Positions 33,339 through 43,279 of a stretch of 64,000 bases of DNA are shown here, piece by piece. A program made the position numbers and the translations under genes. This DNA comes from Moraxella sp. FZFQ2102 (GTDB taxonomy: Bacteria > Pseudomonadota > Gammaproteobacteria > Pseudomonadales > Moraxellaceae), in assembly GCF_024137865.1 (NCBI RefSeq), contig NZ_CP099960.1:558001-622000 (forward strand). The letters are read 5' to 3'. The number at the start of each line of letters is the position of its first letter. The first letter of the stretch is position 1. The notes below the pieces were generated by a model. That model was not told the DNA's origin, searched no databases, and saw only the letters and a list, made by a program, of their open reading frames with translations.

Positions 33339-34076
33339 ATGAAATTATTTAAAAAAATTGCACAGTTTATTAGTGATAAATTAGCTACAGCCGAACCAAA
33401 ACCGCAGCCACAATCACAGCCAAATCCAGTGAACGACGCTGCCGATGACACCGCCCATCAAGCAGACACACTCAATAGCACGGACAGCCACACAGACAGC
33501 CACCCCATCACCGATGAACTGATGGTATTTTTGGATGCGCACAACTGGAAATACGAGCACCGCCATGCCAACACCGCAGATGGCTATGCTGTCGTACCAC
33601 AGATTCATCATCTGATCGTGCCATTTAGTGATAAAGATGCTGAGTGGACTTGCGTGTTTCGTATCAATGAACGCACGCAGCTGGTGTCGATTTTTGGGAT
33701 TTTGCCTGAAGTTGTGCCCCAAAGTCACTTTGCGCCGATGACGATGGCAATCGCAATGGCGAATCTTGGCATTCCTTTTGGCAGCCTAGAGCTTGACCCT
33801 ACCGATGGCGAAGTGCGCGCCAAGATCAGCTTTGATGCTGAATTTACACCGATGACCGATAAGGCATTAGGCTGTCATCTACAAGGCTTAGCAAGCTTAA
33901 CCGAACTTGCCCAAAAAGCTTATGATGATGTGCTGAGCGACCCTGAACCCAGTCTTATTTTATTAGATTATCTACATTTTCATCCTGAGCATTTTATTGA
34001 TTCTGCTGAGCATTCGACCGATGCCAATGCTGTGCGTACGGTAGAATTTTTTGAACCAACTGATCAGTATCAATAA
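33339..34076 (+). CDS. YbjN-domain protein
   Basis: A 245-residue protein with a short amphipathic N-terminus (MKLFKKIAQFISDKL), a Ser/Gln/Pro-rich linker to about residue 60 and a YbjN domain (about 70-200; FSDKDAEWTCVFRINERTQL, VVPQSHFAPMTMAIAMANLG, DGEVRAKISFDAEFT). YbjN-type proteins are implicated in stress and motility regulation in enterobacteria, but no molecular role is established. It is single, divergent from ccmA and upstream of a histone-deacetylase-like gene. Confidence 0.75.
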   Translation: MKLFKKIAQFISDKLATAEPKPQPQSQPNPVNDAADDTAHQADTLNSTDSHTDSHPITDELMVFLDAHNWKYEHRHANTADGYAVVPQIHHLIVPFSDKDAEWTCVFRINERTQLVSIFGILPEVVPQSHFAPMTMAIAMANLGIPFGSLELDPTDGEVRAKISFDAEFTPMTDKALGCHLQGLASLTELAQKAYDDVLSDPEPSLILLDYLHFHPEHFIDSAEHSTDANAVRTVEFFEPTDQYQ

Positions 34077-34161
34077 ATTTAGTTTTTATTTTTACAAATT
34101 TATTGTGTCAAATTAATAATAAAAATTGATTATAAAATTATTTAACTTATCAAAAAATACC

Positions 34162-35064
34162 ATGCTAAAAATCGCCCATTCGCCCATTTTTTGTCACGCT
34201 GTGCCTGATGGTCATCGCTTTCCGATGGCGAAATATCGCCTACTACCCGAGCGACTGCTTGCTGATGGTATCATTAGGGCAGATGATATATTTGCACCGC
34301 AGCTACTATCTGCCGATGAGATTTTGACCACGCACACGGCAGAGTACTGGCATAAGCTTGAGACACAAGCCTTGAGCGCAAAAGAAGCACGCGCTATTGG
34401 TTTGCCAATGTCGCCCGAGCTTGTGCTGCGTGAGCGCTATATTTGCCACGCTACTTATGAATGCGCCTTGTACGCCAAGCAGTACGGCATCAGCTTATCG
34501 ACATCGGGCGGTACGCATCATGCCTTTGCCGATCGCGGTGAAGGCTTTTGTGTGATGAATGACATCTGTGTGGCGAGCAATTTATTGCTGAAACGCAATC
34601 AAGCGAAGCGGATTTTGATCGTGGATCTTGATGTTCATCAAGGCAATGGCAATGCGGCGATCATGGCGGATAATCCTGCGGTCTTTGTCTTTAGTATGCA
34701 TGGCGAGAAAAATTATCCTTATCATAAGCCAAAATCCGATCTGGATATTGCCCTAGCTGATGATACTGGTGATGATGAATATTTAGAAATTTTAAGCAAT
34801 ACCCTACCAAAAATCATCGCAGAGTTTACCCCTGATATGATCTTTTATCAATCTGGTGTCGATGTGCTGGCGGTGGATAAACTGGGTAAATTATCGCTGA
34901 CGCTGGACGGCTGCTATCAGCGCGATGAGATCGTACTGACGATGGCACATCAGCTTGGCATTCCTGTCGCGGTGGTGATGGGCGGCGGCTATGCGCCTGA
35001 TATTGATGTCATCGTTCAGGCGCATATGGGCGTGTTTGGGGTGGCACGATCACTCATCGGCTAA
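34162..35064 (+). CDS. Histone deacetylase superfamily protein
   Basis: A 300-residue zinc amidohydrolase. The signature elements are GGTHHAFADRGEGFCVMND (His pair), LIVDLDVHQGNGNA (zinc-binding Asp and His), FVFSMHGEKNYPYHKP, DMIFYQSGVDVLAVDKLG (zinc Asp region) and VMGGGYAPDIDV. Bacterial members remove acetyl or other acyl groups from polyamines or small amines such as acetoin-related compounds. The substrate is unknown. The ATG at 34162 fits the family start better than a TTG 36 bases upstream. Confidence 0.88.
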   Translation: MLKIAHSPIFCHAVPDGHRFPMAKYRLLPERLLADGIIRADDIFAPQLLSADEILTTHTAEYWHKLETQALSAKEARAIGLPMSPELVLRERYICHATYECALYAKQYGISLSTSGGTHHAFADRGEGFCVMNDICVASNLLLKRNQAKRILIVDLDVHQGNGNAAIMADNPAVFVFSMHGEKNYPYHKPKSDLDIALADDTGDDEYLEILSNTLPKIIAEFTPDMIFYQSGVDVLAVDKLGKLSLTLDGCYQRDEIVLTMAHQLGIPVAVVMGGGYAPDIDVIVQAHMGVFGVARSLIG

Positions 35065-35101
35065 ATATTTAACTGATAATCTTCTGACAACTTATTGTTT
35101 T

Positions 35102-36796
35102 TTATTCAGTTTTTTTATTATTTTGCCAATATGGAAATTTCGCTTTCGGAGCAAATTGATAAGCATGATCCGACCACGGCAAGGGCTGACCTGACTTGGT
35201 CAAAATACCCATGCGCATCAGCATATGGTTATTGAGCTCAGCGGTATCCACCAATCTGCCTTGCTCAATGCCTGTGCGCGCATTCGGCGAGTTTTGCCAG
35301 ACGATCAACGGCACCTTGTAACCCGCTTCACTATGATCACTATGCCCTGCATAATCCTTGACATGACCGACTTCATTACCATGATCGGACACAAAGGTCA
35401 GGCTTTGATTATCCGCTGTGTCATTTTTTAGCTGTTTTAAAATCTCGGCAAACATCCAATCTTGGTACAAAATACTGTTGTCATATTCATCACGCGCCTG
35501 TCTGGTCAGACTGCCAAAATTCTGCCGATCAAAATGCGCATCAATCTGATCTGCCCCTTTATTATCATCAGGAAACCGCTCAAAGCGATCGGGATAACGC
35601 GCCGAATAATTGGGATGTGCGCCAATCAGATGTAGGATGATAAGCTTTTTGGTATGCGTATCAGCCAAGGCATTGTGTAGATGTGGTAACAATCCTTCAT
35701 CTTTTGAAAAACTACTGCGACCACTTAAGCGATTGTGATAAATCGCCACATCTGCCAATGAACCAAACAGCGATGACAAATAACTGTCATCTTGATTGCT
35801 GATCCAATAGGTCTGATAACCTGCTTGCTTGGCGTGGGTAAGTAAGCTCTGTGTCGGCACGAACTTCGGCGCGCCTGCCGGCATATCGGTCAATAATGCC
35901 TTGACGGCATTGATCGTCGTTGCGTACGGTGAATACGCCTTACAATAGATCATCAGCTCATTTTGTAGCGCGCTGATATGTGGCGTGGTATCGCGCGGAT
36001 AGCCACAAATGCCGAAATTCTCACTGGTCAAACTCTCAGTGATGGCAATGATGTGCGTCTGCGTGTGGCGATCATCAGTTGCGATGATATCACTGATTGC
36101 TTGCTGCTGCCATCGCTTGTGCCAACGCTGATGTAACTTAAGCTCATCTTGAAAATCCACAATCTTGGCATAATAATTGTACCAAAAAAACATGGGTGCA
36201 TTTTTGCGATTGGGCTTAGTGGCATAAGCTGCAACACACAAGATGACAAACAACACAAACAAGGTCTTATGTGTCCAAGTTGGTTTGGCAGACACATAGC
36301 TATCAACATCAAAATATCGCAGCAGCATCCAAAAATAGCCATACAAGCAAACACATAGCAATGCAATCAAAAATGCAATCTTGTGCCAATGAAACTGCAC
36401 AAATTCCATCGCTTCAAGCCGTGTGGTGTTCGCCACCGCCTGAACGATGAAAAACGCATCGATACTACTGTCAAAAACCGCCCAGCTTGCGGACAATACC
36501 GTACTATGTACCGCAAATATCAGCCACCATACAACACTCAGAGTACCGTATAATAAGGTTTTGCGATGATAAATGCTGTGCGCACGATATACTTGGATAA
36601 AGACAAGTGTCGGATAAATGCCTATGAGTGATAAAACAAACAAACGCACGCCTATGCTTGCTGATTGATAATACCCAAGCAAGCCACCAAACACTATGGC
36701 GGGCAACAGTAACAGCAACAAATTAATGCTGTTCTTACCACTGAAAAATCGGGCGCGGCGATGGCTTGATGTAGGGGTGAATTTCATTGATTTCAT
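35102..36796 (-). CDS. Phosphoethanolamine transferase (EptA/CptA/MCR superfamily)
   Basis: A 564-residue inner-membrane enzyme with four or five N-terminal hydrophobic segments (residues about 30-180) and a periplasmic sulfatase-fold domain. Candidate zinc ligands and nucleophile line up with the MCR/EptA family: the Glu in ITESLTSENFGICGYPRDT, the Thr in YATTINAVKALL, HLIGAHPNYSARYP, VSDHGNEVGH and SDHSEAGYKVP. It transfers phosphoethanolamine from phosphatidylethanolamine to lipid A or inner core sugars. The ESLTSENFG form is unlike GETARADH of MCR and recalls the CptA/Lpt-type branch. Moraxella relatives are a reservoir of MCR-like enzymes, but this one should not be read as a colistin-resistance gene without testing. 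Confidence 0.85.
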   Translation of the reverse strand: MKSMKFTPTSSHRRARFFSGKNSINLLLLLLPAIVFGGLLGYYQSASIGVRLFVLSLIGIYPTLVFIQVYRAHSIYHRKTLLYGTLSVVWWLIFAVHSTVLSASWAVFDSSIDAFFIVQAVANTTRLEAMEFVQFHWHKIAFLIALLCVCLYGYFWMLLRYFDVDSYVSAKPTWTHKTLFVLFVILCVAAYATKPNRKNAPMFFWYNYYAKIVDFQDELKLHQRWHKRWQQQAISDIIATDDRHTQTHIIAITESLTSENFGICGYPRDTTPHISALQNELMIYCKAYSPYATTINAVKALLTDMPAGAPKFVPTQSLLTHAKQAGYQTYWISNQDDSYLSSLFGSLADVAIYHNRLSGRSSFSKDEGLLPHLHNALADTHTKKLIILHLIGAHPNYSARYPDRFERFPDDNKGADQIDAHFDRQNFGSLTRQARDEYDNSILYQDWMFAEILKQLKNDTADNQSLTFVSDHGNEVGHVKDYAGHSDHSEAGYKVPLIVWQNSPNARTGIEQGRLVDTAELNNHMLMRMGILTKSGQPLPWSDHAYQFAPKAKFPYWQNNKKTE

Positions 36797-36920
36797 TGAT
36801 TATCTTAACTATCTTTATCAAGTCCATTGATTACAACCGCCATCAGTAGCAGATGGCAGTCATGGGTCTTTATCGAGGAAATTATGCTAAAAGAGCAATA
36901 ATCATTTATAAAACAATAGC

Positions 36921-39836
36921 TTATAAACTCTCAAGCTGTACAACCTGCTTAGCGATCTCAGCCAGCTGCGTGTTTAGCTCATCAAGCTTGGCCTTCTCGG
37001 CGGCGACCACCGCTTCTGGGGCTTTTGCCACAAAGCCTTCATTGCTAAGCTTACGCGTGATGCCATCGGCTTGTGCTTGTAGCTTTTCAGATACTTTGGC
37101 TAGGCGGTTTAGCTCTGCTGTTGGGTCGATGAGCCCTTTCATCGGTACCAGCACCTTAACCTGCCCCACCATACTCGATGATGATAGTGGCGTTTCTTCG
37201 CCCTCAGCGACGATGGTCAGAGTCTCAACTTTTGCCAATGCCTTGAACTGATTGGCGATACGGCTTAGCGATGCTTGCTCAGTGTCATTCACACCTTGTA
37301 GTAGCACCGGCAGACGCACAGCATTACCCAGCTTCATCTCACCACGGATGTTACGCACTGCACCGATGAGTGCCTGTAGCCATGCCATATCCTGCTCGGT
37401 CTCACGACTGATGTCATCGGCATTTGCCACAGGGAAATCAGCAATAACGATGCTGTCAGTCGTCTTACGGTCAATCAGTGGTGCAACCGTCTGCCATAGG
37501 CTCTCGGTCAAGTACGGCATGATTGGATGGCTAAATCGCATCGCAACCTCAAGCACATGAATCAGCACATAGCGAATCTGCGCTTTGCGATCATCGCTGA
37601 CACTGTCGTCATTGAGTGCTGATTTGGCAAGCTCGACATACCAGTCACAATACTCATTCCAAATAAACTCATAAATCGCTTGGCTCATCAAGTCAAAACG
37701 ATAAGTCGCCATCGCCTCATGGATGCTTGCGATGGTTGAGTTTAGGCGGCTCATGATCCATTTTTCAGGCAGCTCCCACAGCTGTTTGTTGGCAGCTTTA
37801 TCAATTGGCAGCTCATTGCCTGCTTTGTCCACGCAGTTCATCAGTACAAAGCGAGTGGCGTTCCAGATCTTGTTACAGAAGTTGCGGTTGCCCTCGATAC
37901 GCTTGATGTCAAAGTTAATATCACGGCCAGTGCTGGCAAGGCTTGTGAAAGTAAAACGCAGTGCATCAGTACCAAATGCTTCGATACCATCAGCGAATTC
38001 TTTGCGGGTTGCTTTTTCGATTTTGGCAGCATCTTTTGGATTCATCAGCCCTGTGGTACGCTTGGCCACTAGGCTTTCTAGATCGATACCATCGATCAGA
38101 TCAATCGGGTCAAGCACATTACCCTTTGACTTACTCATCTTTTGACCTTGTCCATCACGCACGAGACCATGCACATAGACGGTCTTGAACGGTACTTGTG
38201 GCGTGCCATCAGCATTTTTGACAAAATGCATGGTCAGCATAATCATGCGAGCCACCCAGAAAAAGATGATATCAAAGCCAGTCACCAGAACACTGGTCGG
38301 ATGGAAAGTCGCCAGTGCCTTACCGTCATCGGCATCATTACCCCAATCCAGCGTGCTAAATGTCCACAGACCTGAGCTAAACCAAGTATCTAGCACATCT
38401 TCATCTTGACGCAGGGCGACATCGGCAGACAGATTGTACTTACTACGTACTTCAGCTTCATCATGTGCCACATAAATACCACCCTTGTCGTCATACCACG
38501 CAGGGATGCGATGACCCCACCACAGCTGACGGCTGATGCACCAGTCTTGGATATCACGCATCCACGCCATGTACATATTCTTGTACTGTGCAGGCACAAA
38601 CTCAATGCGACCATCTTCGACCGCTTCGATGGCAGGCTTGGCTAGCGCATCGATGGCGACATACCATTGGTCGGTCAAATACGGCTCAACAATCTCGCCA
38701 CTGCGATCGCCTCGTGGTGCTTTGAGTGCGTGCGGTTCGATTTTTTCAAGCCAGCCTTGAGTTTCGGCATCTGCCACCAATTTTTTGCGAGCATCAAAAC
38801 GAGCCAGACCTGCATAGTCAGATGGTGTCGCTTCTAGCGTTGGCTCACGCTGAGTTAGGCTCTCATACACCTGCATATCCGCTAGGATATTGGCGTTTTT
38901 ATCAAAGATATTAATCAGTGGTAGATTGTGGCGTTTGCCGACTTCATAGTCATTAAAATCATGCGCAGGGGTGATCTTGACACAGCCTGTACCAAAGTCT
39001 TTTTCGACATAAGTATCCGCCACGATCGGTACGATACGGCCGGTAATCGGCAGGACGATATTTTGTCCAATCAAGTGTGCATAGCGTTCATCTTCAGGAT
39101 GTACCGCCACCGCTGTATCACCAAGCAAAGTCTCAGGGCGTGTGGTCGCTACAACAAGATAATTTTGACCATCTTTGGTGGTAAGAGATTGATTTTCAAA
39201 GAAATATTTAAAGTGCCATAATGAGCCTTGTTCGTCATGGTTTTCAACTTCAAGATCAGACAACGCTGTCTCAAGTTTGATATCCCAGTTCACCAGACGC
39301 TTACCACGATAAATCAGCCCGTCATCATACAGCTTGACGAATACATCTTGCACAGCTTTTGATAGACCTTCATCCATCGTAAATCGCTCACGGCTCCAGT
39401 CCACCGATGAGCCTAGGCGACGGATTTGGCGAGTGATGTTACCACCCGATTCGCTTTTCCACTCCCACACTTTGTCTAGGAATTTTTCACGGCCCAGATC
39501 GTGGCGTTTGATGCCCTGTAGGCCAAGCTGACGCTCAACAACCATCTGCGTCGCAATACCTGCATGGTCAGTGCCTGCTTGCCATAGCGTGTTATAGCCC
39601 ATCATACGATGATAGCGAGTCAGCGTATCCATGATGGCATTATTAAAGCCATGCCCCATATGCAGTGAGCCTGTGACATTCGGTGGTGGCAAGGCGATAG
39701 AGAAGGCTTTTGACTTGCTATAATCAGGCTTAAAATAACCTGCATTCTCCCAACCTTGATACATCCCTGCTTCAATCTCGGCAGGATTATAGGCGGAAGA
39801 TAAGCGATCTAGTGCGGTTTGGATGGTGTTAGTCAT
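36921..39836 (-). CDS. valS: Valyl-tRNA synthetase
   Basis: A 971-residue class I aminoacyl-tRNA synthetase. The HIGH motif is [17 protein letters not shown] (about 48-65), KMSKS is [13 protein letters not shown] (about 565), the editing domain carries [20 protein letters not shown], and the C-terminal 100 residues form a coiled coil ([16 protein letters not shown]) used to grip tRNA. Length is normal. It is monocistronic on the minus strand with 123 bases before the phosphoethanolamine transferase gene. Confidence 0.97.
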   Translation of the reverse strand: MTNTIQTALDRLSSAYNPAEIEAGMYQGWENAGYFKPDYSKSKAFSIALPPPNVTGSLHMGHGFNNAIMDTLTRYHRMMGYNTLWQAGTDHAGIATQMVVERQLGLQGIKRHDLGREKFLDKVWEWKSESGGNITRQIRRLGSSVDWSRERFTMDEGLSKAVQDVFVKLYDDGLIYRGKRLVNWDIKLETALSDLEVENHDEQGSLWHFKYFFENQSLTTKDGQNYLVVATTRPETLLGDTAVAVHPEDERYAHLIGQNIVLPITGRIVPIVADTYVEKDFGTGCVKITPAHDFNDYEVGKRHNLPLINIFDKNANILADMQVYESLTQREPTLEATPSDYAGLARFDARKKLVADAETQGWLEKIEPHALKAPRGDRSGEIVEPYLTDQWYVAIDALAKPAIEAVEDGRIEFVPAQYKNMYMAWMRDIQDWCISRQLWWGHRIPAWYDDKGGIYVAHDEAEVRSKYNLSADVALRQDEDVLDTWFSSGLWTFSTLDWGNDADDGKALATFHPTSVLVTGFDIIFFWVARMIMLTMHFVKNADGTPQVPFKTVYVHGLVRDGQGQKMSKSKGNVLDPIDLIDGIDLESLVAKRTTGLMNPKDAAKIEKATRKEFADGIEAFGTDALRFTFTSLASTGRDINFDIKRIEGNRNFCNKIWNATRFVLMNCVDKAGNELPIDKAANKQLWELPEKWIMSRLNSTIASIHEAMATYRFDLMSQAIYEFIWNEYCDWYVELAKSALNDDSVSDDRKAQIRYVLIHVLEVAMRFSHPIMPYLTESLWQTVAPLIDRKTTDSIVIADFPVANADDISRETEQDMAWLQALIGAVRNIRGEMKLGNAVRLPVLLQGVNDTEQASLSRIANQFKALAKVETLTIVAEGEETPLSSSSMVGQVKVLVPMKGLIDPTAELNRLAKVSEKLQAQADGITRKLSNEGFVAKAPEAVVAAEKAKLDELNTQLAEIAKQVVQLESL

Positions 39837-40159
39837 GAGAATGGTAAACCTTTATAAGTGCAAAGTTTTTGGTTCAAAATACAATAAAAAATACTGATTA
39901 TTTTAGCAAGTTTTCTTGGATTTGTGGGGATTTTTATTGAAAATACTTCATCGCCCATCGCCAAAAATTTGTCTAGCATTTTTATAGAAAATGATTTTGC
40001 AAAAATAATAGCAATCCCTTACTTTTTGTGGGTGATTTTTTGTTGTATAATGCTTGTAAAATTTGATAACAAAAGCGCAATTTGAAGGGAGTCGTCATCA
40101 CGGCTTCTTTTTTTTATTTTTATAATAACAACTTGCCATAAATTCACATCAGGTGACTT
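39837..40159. other. 323-bp divergent intergenic region with leader
   Basis: Between valS (minus strand) and the DASS transporter (plus strand) there is no gene. It holds a promoter (40046-40051) and a leader hairpin with T-run (40084-40115), described separately. Confidence 0.6.
40046..40115 (+). promoter_or_regulatory. Promoter and terminator-like leader of the DASS transporter
   Basis: TATAAT (40046-40051) has no good -35 box. About 35 bases further a hairpin (GTCGT 40091-40095 with ACGGC 40100-40104, outer GAA/TTC) is followed by eight T bases (40108-40115), 45 bases before the ATG. It looks like an intrinsic terminator inside the leader of its own gene, so attenuation is possible. A chance hairpin cannot be excluded. 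Confidence 0.45.
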
Positions 40160-41629
40160 ATGAATAATTCTAAATTAGGCTTTAAGCCCATTCCGATGGC
40201 GATCGCCATTGCACTGGCTGCCATCATCTTTTTTATCCCTACTCCTGATGGCGTATCGGCACAAGCTTGGGGACTGCTTGCGCTGTTCGTCGGTGTCATC
40301 GCTGCCATCATCGGCAAAGCCATGCCCATCGGCGCACTGTCGATCATCGCCATCATGCTCGTTGCCATCACGGGCATCACTGTCGCTGACGGTAAAGCCG
40401 ACGCCGCCATGAAAGATGCACTGTCAAGCTTTGCCAACCCATTGATTTGGCTGATCGGTGTGTCAATCATGATCTCGCGCGGTCTATTAAAAACAGGCTT
40501 AGGCGCGCGTATCGGCTATCTATTCATCGCCGTCTGGGGCAAAAAAACCATCGGCATCGGCTACAGCCTTGCTTTATCAGAGCTGATCTTGGCACCTGTA
40601 ACGCCAAGTAATACCGCACGCGGCGGCGCGATCATGCATCCAATCATGCGCTCAATCGCCCAAAGCTACGACTCAACGCCTGAGAAAAACACCGAAGGCG
40701 TGATGGGCAAATACCTTGCGCTGGTTAATTATCACAGCAACCCAATCAGCTCAGCGATGTTCATCACCGCCACCGCACCAAACCCGATGGTGGTCAATAT
40801 CATCGCCGAAAGTTTGGGCAGTGAGTTTCGCCTAAGCTGGAGCCAGTGGGCGATTGCGATGCTGGTACCGGGTTTGATCGCCTTTATCGTTATGCCGATC
40901 GTGCTGTATTTTATGTATCCACCGACCATCAAAAATACGCCGAACGCTGTACAATTTGCCAAAGATAAGCTTACCGAAATGGGCCCGATGAGCCGCGATG
41001 AGAAAATCATGTTTGTCATCTTTGGGATTTTGCTTGCGTGTTGGGCAGGCATTCCAAAGCTACTATTTGGCTTTGATATCGATGCGACCGCCACGGCATT
41101 TTTGGGCTTAAGCTTGCTATTATTGACAGGTGTTTTGACTTGGGATGACATCACATCAGAAAAAAGTGCGTGGGATACCATCGTGTGGTTCTCAGCCTTG
41201 ATCATGATGGCGACTTTCTTAAATAAACTTGGTTTAATCACTTGGTTTAGCCAAAGTCTAGAAACAGGCATCAGTGGCTTAGGCTTAAGCGGTATGACAG
41301 CAGGCTTGTTGCTACTGGTGGCTTATATGTACGCGCACTATATGTTCGCCAGTACCACAGCGCACATCACAGCGATGTTCGGCGCGTTTTTGGTGGCAGG
41401 CATCGCTCTAGGCGCACCGCCAATGTTCTTTGCACTTGCGATGGCAGCCGCGTCCAACATCATGATGACCTTGACACATTATGCCACAGGCACATCACCA
41501 GTCGTCTTCGGCTCAGGCTTTGTGGGGCTTGGTGAATGGTGGAAAGCAGGCTTTGTGATGAGTGTGGTCAATCTGATCATCTTCTTGGTCATCGGCGGTC
41601 TGTGGTGGAAAGTGCTGGGTTATTGGTAA
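40160..41629 (+). CDS. DASS-family anion:sodium symporter (dicarboxylate transporter)
   Basis: A 489-residue inner-membrane protein with about 12 to 14 hydrophobic segments, of the CitT/SodiT/DASS family. The Ser-Asn-Thr signatures for sodium and carboxylate binding are seen in ILAPVTPSNTARGGAIM and in TLTHYATGTSPVVFGSGF. Family members import citrate, succinate, malate or 2-oxoglutarate, or exchange them. The exact substrate is not predictable. The gene is monocistronic and preceded by an attenuator-like leader. Confidence 0.86.
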   Translation: MNNSKLGFKPIPMAIAIALAAIIFFIPTPDGVSAQAWGLLALFVGVIAAIIGKAMPIGALSIIAIMLVAITGITVADGKADAAMKDALSSFANPLIWLIGVSIMISRGLLKTGLGARIGYLFIAVWGKKTIGIGYSLALSELILAPVTPSNTARGGAIMHPIMRSIAQSYDSTPEKNTEGVMGKYLALVNYHSNPISSAMFITATAPNPMVVNIIAESLGSEFRLSWSQWAIAMLVPGLIAFIVMPIVLYFMYPPTIKNTPNAVQFAKDKLTEMGPMSRDEKIMFVIFGILLACWAGIPKLLFGFDIDATATAFLGLSLLLLTGVLTWDDITSEKSAWDTIVWFSALIMMATFLNKLGLITWFSQSLETGISGLGLSGMTAGLLLLVAYMYAHYMFASTTAHITAMFGAFLVAGIALGAPPMFFALAMAAASNIMMTLTHYATGTSPVVFGSGFVGLGEWWKAGFVMSVVNLIIFLVIGGLWWKVLGYW

Positions 41630-41648
41630 TTTCCCCTTTTCCAAAAAC

Positions 41649-41681
41649 AAAAACCACGGTTCATGATGAATCGTGGTTTTT
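41649..41681 (+). terminator. Intrinsic terminator after the DASS gene
   Basis: A 16-base stem (41649-41664 with 41666-41681, AAAAACCACG / CGTGGTTTTT, one G-T pair) ends in T residues 20 bases after the stop. Confidence 0.85.
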
Positions 41682-41700
41682 TACTGGGTTTTAGTAGACC

Positions 41701-41723
41701 CCCTCCCCTTGTTAAGGGGAGGG
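41701..41723. repeat. GC-rich palindrome, probably a dispersed repeat
   Basis: CCCTCCCCTT (41701-41710) and AAGGGGAGGG (41714-41723) form a perfect 10-base inverted repeat, flanked by further C and G runs (ACC CC before, TTGGGATGAGG after). Such stretches recur in many proteobacterial genomes; only one copy is here. Confidence 0.6.
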
Positions 41724-41769
41724 TTGGGATGAGGTTTATTGACAGACAATTTCAACCAAGAAACACTAA

Positions 41770-42213
41770 TCACTTCACCGCCACGCCATAAGCCAGCACT
41801 TCCACACCACCATCAATATCACACATCTCAAAGCGGATGCCATAGATGGCATGACAGCCTGCATGGTTGGCTTGGTGTTTGGCGCGCACCACGGCTTCAC
41901 GGCGCGCACGGTCAAGCAGACTTTCATAGACGGTCAAATTTTTACCAAATAAGCTCATGATTGCCGCCATCACAAGCTTAAAGCGGTCTTGGGCAATGAC
42001 CACGCTGCCTGTGACAAATACCGAATCACGCACCCCAACAGGCTCAAAAAATCGCTCGCTTGACACGGTGATATGCGCCAAATCGCTTTCGTCTTTTTGT
42101 AAGCTTGCCAAGTGCTTTTTCTCAGCGCGCGTACCAAAATACCAACCGACCACAAACAGCACAATGGCAAAAATCCAGTCAGCATACCGAAATAATACCG
42201 CTTCAATATCCAT
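41770..42213 (-). CDS. Membrane-anchored YbjQ-family protein
   Basis: A 147-residue protein. An N-terminal hydrophobic segment (YADWIFAIVLFVVGWYFG) anchors it, then a charged linker (RAEKKHLASLQKDESD) leads to a YbjQ-like heavy-metal-binding domain homologue (ERFFEPVGVRDSVFVTGSV, YESLLDRARREAVVRAKHQA). The ATG at 42213 overlaps the stop of the upstream ybjQ gene by one base. Compared with the cytoplasmic paralogue the family core is extended by the membrane anchor. Its job is unknown; YbjQ proteins form pentamers. Confidence 0.7.
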   Translation of the reverse strand: MDIEAVLFRYADWIFAIVLFVVGWYFGTRAEKKHLASLQKDESDLAHITVSSERFFEPVGVRDSVFVTGSVVIAQDRFKLVMAAIMSLFGKNLTVYESLLDRARREAVVRAKHQANHAGCHAIYGIRFEMCDIDGGVEVLAYGVAVK

Positions 42214-42584
42214 CACACATTGCCATTATTATCAAGATGATCTGAAGAATTTCCAAATGGATTGAATTTTTTCTGTACTTTCACCGCTGTGCCATAGACG
42301 AAAATCTCGGACGCGCCTGCGGTGATGTTCGATGTGGAAAAGCGCACACCGACAATGGCATCTGCGCCCAGCGCTTGAGCTTTGGCAATCATGCGTGCCA
42401 TCGCTTCTTGACGCGCTTCTTCAAGCAGCTCAGTATAAGCCGTCAGCTCACCGCCGACGATGTTTTTTAGACCTGCTAATAAATCCTTACCCACATGCTT
42501 ACTGCGAACGGTGCTGCCATAGACAACATCGAGTCGCTCGGTGATGATGTAGTTTGGCAAGGTTTCAAGATTGGATAATTGCAT
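42213..42584 (-). CDS. ybjQ: YbjQ (UPF0145) family protein
   Basis: A 123-residue cytoplasmic protein with the YbjQ fold: TERLDVVYGSTVRSKHVGKD, LKNIVGGELTAYTELLEEAR, MIAKAQALGADAIVGVRFST and EIFVYGTAVKV. Function is not established. A strong AAGGAAAATC precedes ATG 42584. It is followed without gap by a membrane-anchored paralogue, a tandem pair. An upstream in-frame extension to 42683 lacks a ribosome site and overlaps the UPF0149 gene end. Confidence 0.85.
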   Translation of the reverse strand: MQLSNLETLPNYIITERLDVVYGSTVRSKHVGKDLLAGLKNIVGGELTAYTELLEEARQEAMARMIAKAQALGADAIVGVRFSTSNITAGASEIFVYGTAVKVQKKFNPFGNSSDHLDNNGNV

Positions 42585-42626
42585 GATTTTCCTTGGTAAA
42601 CTTTGGATAAAAATAAAAATAAGATG

Positions 42627-42656
42627 AAAAAAGCAGGAAAATCGCCCTGCTTTTTT
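42627..42656 (-). terminator. Intrinsic terminator after the UPF0149 gene
   Basis: AAAAAAGCAGG (42627-42637) pairs with CCTGCTTTTTT (42646-42656), and the minus-strand arm ends in T residues just after the UPF0149 stop at 42680. Confidence 0.75.
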
Positions 42657-42679
42657 AATAATCACCAAACAATCGGTGA

Positions 42680-43201
42680 TCAATCATCGGTATGGAATAA
42701 TAAGAACAGCTCAGTGATGTTGTCTTCTAGGGCATTTGCCATATCTGCCAGCATCTCATCGCTGCGAATCTCATCAAGCTCTTCATCGATGCCTGACAAC
42801 ACCACCATCGGCAAGGTCAAATCAGCAACATCTTGTTCGGTGTTTTCATCATCAAACCAATCGACATTCTCATCAGAATACATCGCATCGACAAAGCCGA
42901 TCGCCCATGCTGCCAAGTCGCCATCCTCACTGAAATCTTCCGCTTCTTCGCTGGCATCGAACGGCAGCTCAATCGGCTGCTCGGCTTTAAGCGTATCGAT
43001 CAGCTCTTGACGCCATGCTTGCAGCGCGGTTTTCACTTCGCTTGGCACAGCCGCATCCACCCCTTCAAAAAACGCCGACAGCCAGTTTGGTAATGGCTTA
43101 CCCACCACAGTTGCGGTCAAAAAACCATGCGCCGCAATTGGGTCAAGACCCATTTCATTGGCAGGCGATTCTAAGTAGGCGAACAGTTCTTGTTTATTCA
43201 T
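42680..43201 (-). CDS. UPF0149 (YecA/YgfB-like) protein
   Basis: A 173-residue acidic, all-helical protein of the UPF0149 family. AHGFLTATVVGKPLP near the N-terminus and a long Asp/Glu-rich centre (PFDASEEAEDFSEDGDLAAW, DAMYSDENVDWFDDENTEQD) are visible. It lacks the C-terminal SEC-C zinc motif of YecA. Function is unknown in general; YgfB relatives affect cell-wall recycling and resistance regulation in Pseudomonas. It leads to the ybjQ pair after a terminator. Confidence 0.72.
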   Translation of the reverse strand: MNKQELFAYLESPANEMGLDPIAAHGFLTATVVGKPLPNWLSAFFEGVDAAVPSEVKTALQAWRQELIDTLKAEQPIELPFDASEEAEDFSEDGDLAAWAIGFVDAMYSDENVDWFDDENTEQDVADLTLPMVVLSGIDEELDEIRSDEMLADMANALEDNITELFLLFHTDD

Positions 43202-43221
43202 TTTTCATACTCTTTGTAAAA

Positions 43222-43255
43222 AATAAGGCTTATACCGACACGCTGTCAGTATAAG
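43222..43255 (-). terminator. Intrinsic terminator after the small acidic protein gene
   Basis: CTTATACCGACA (43229-43240) and TGTCAGTATAAG (43244-43255) form a hairpin with one mismatch, followed on the minus strand by a T-rich run (43215-43222 region). Confidence 0.6.
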
Positions 43256-43279
43256 CGGCAGTGTTTTGGTAATTGGCGA

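Noticed and set aside
41697..41735. Insertion sequence remnant
   Set aside because: Only a short GC-rich palindrome with no coding remains or target duplication; listed as a dispersed repeat instead.
43202..43279. 6S RNA gene next to the UPF0149 gene
   Set aside because: In some bacteria ssrS lies near ygfB, but only about 78 bases separate this gene from the next one, too little for 6S RNA, and no consensus fold was seen.
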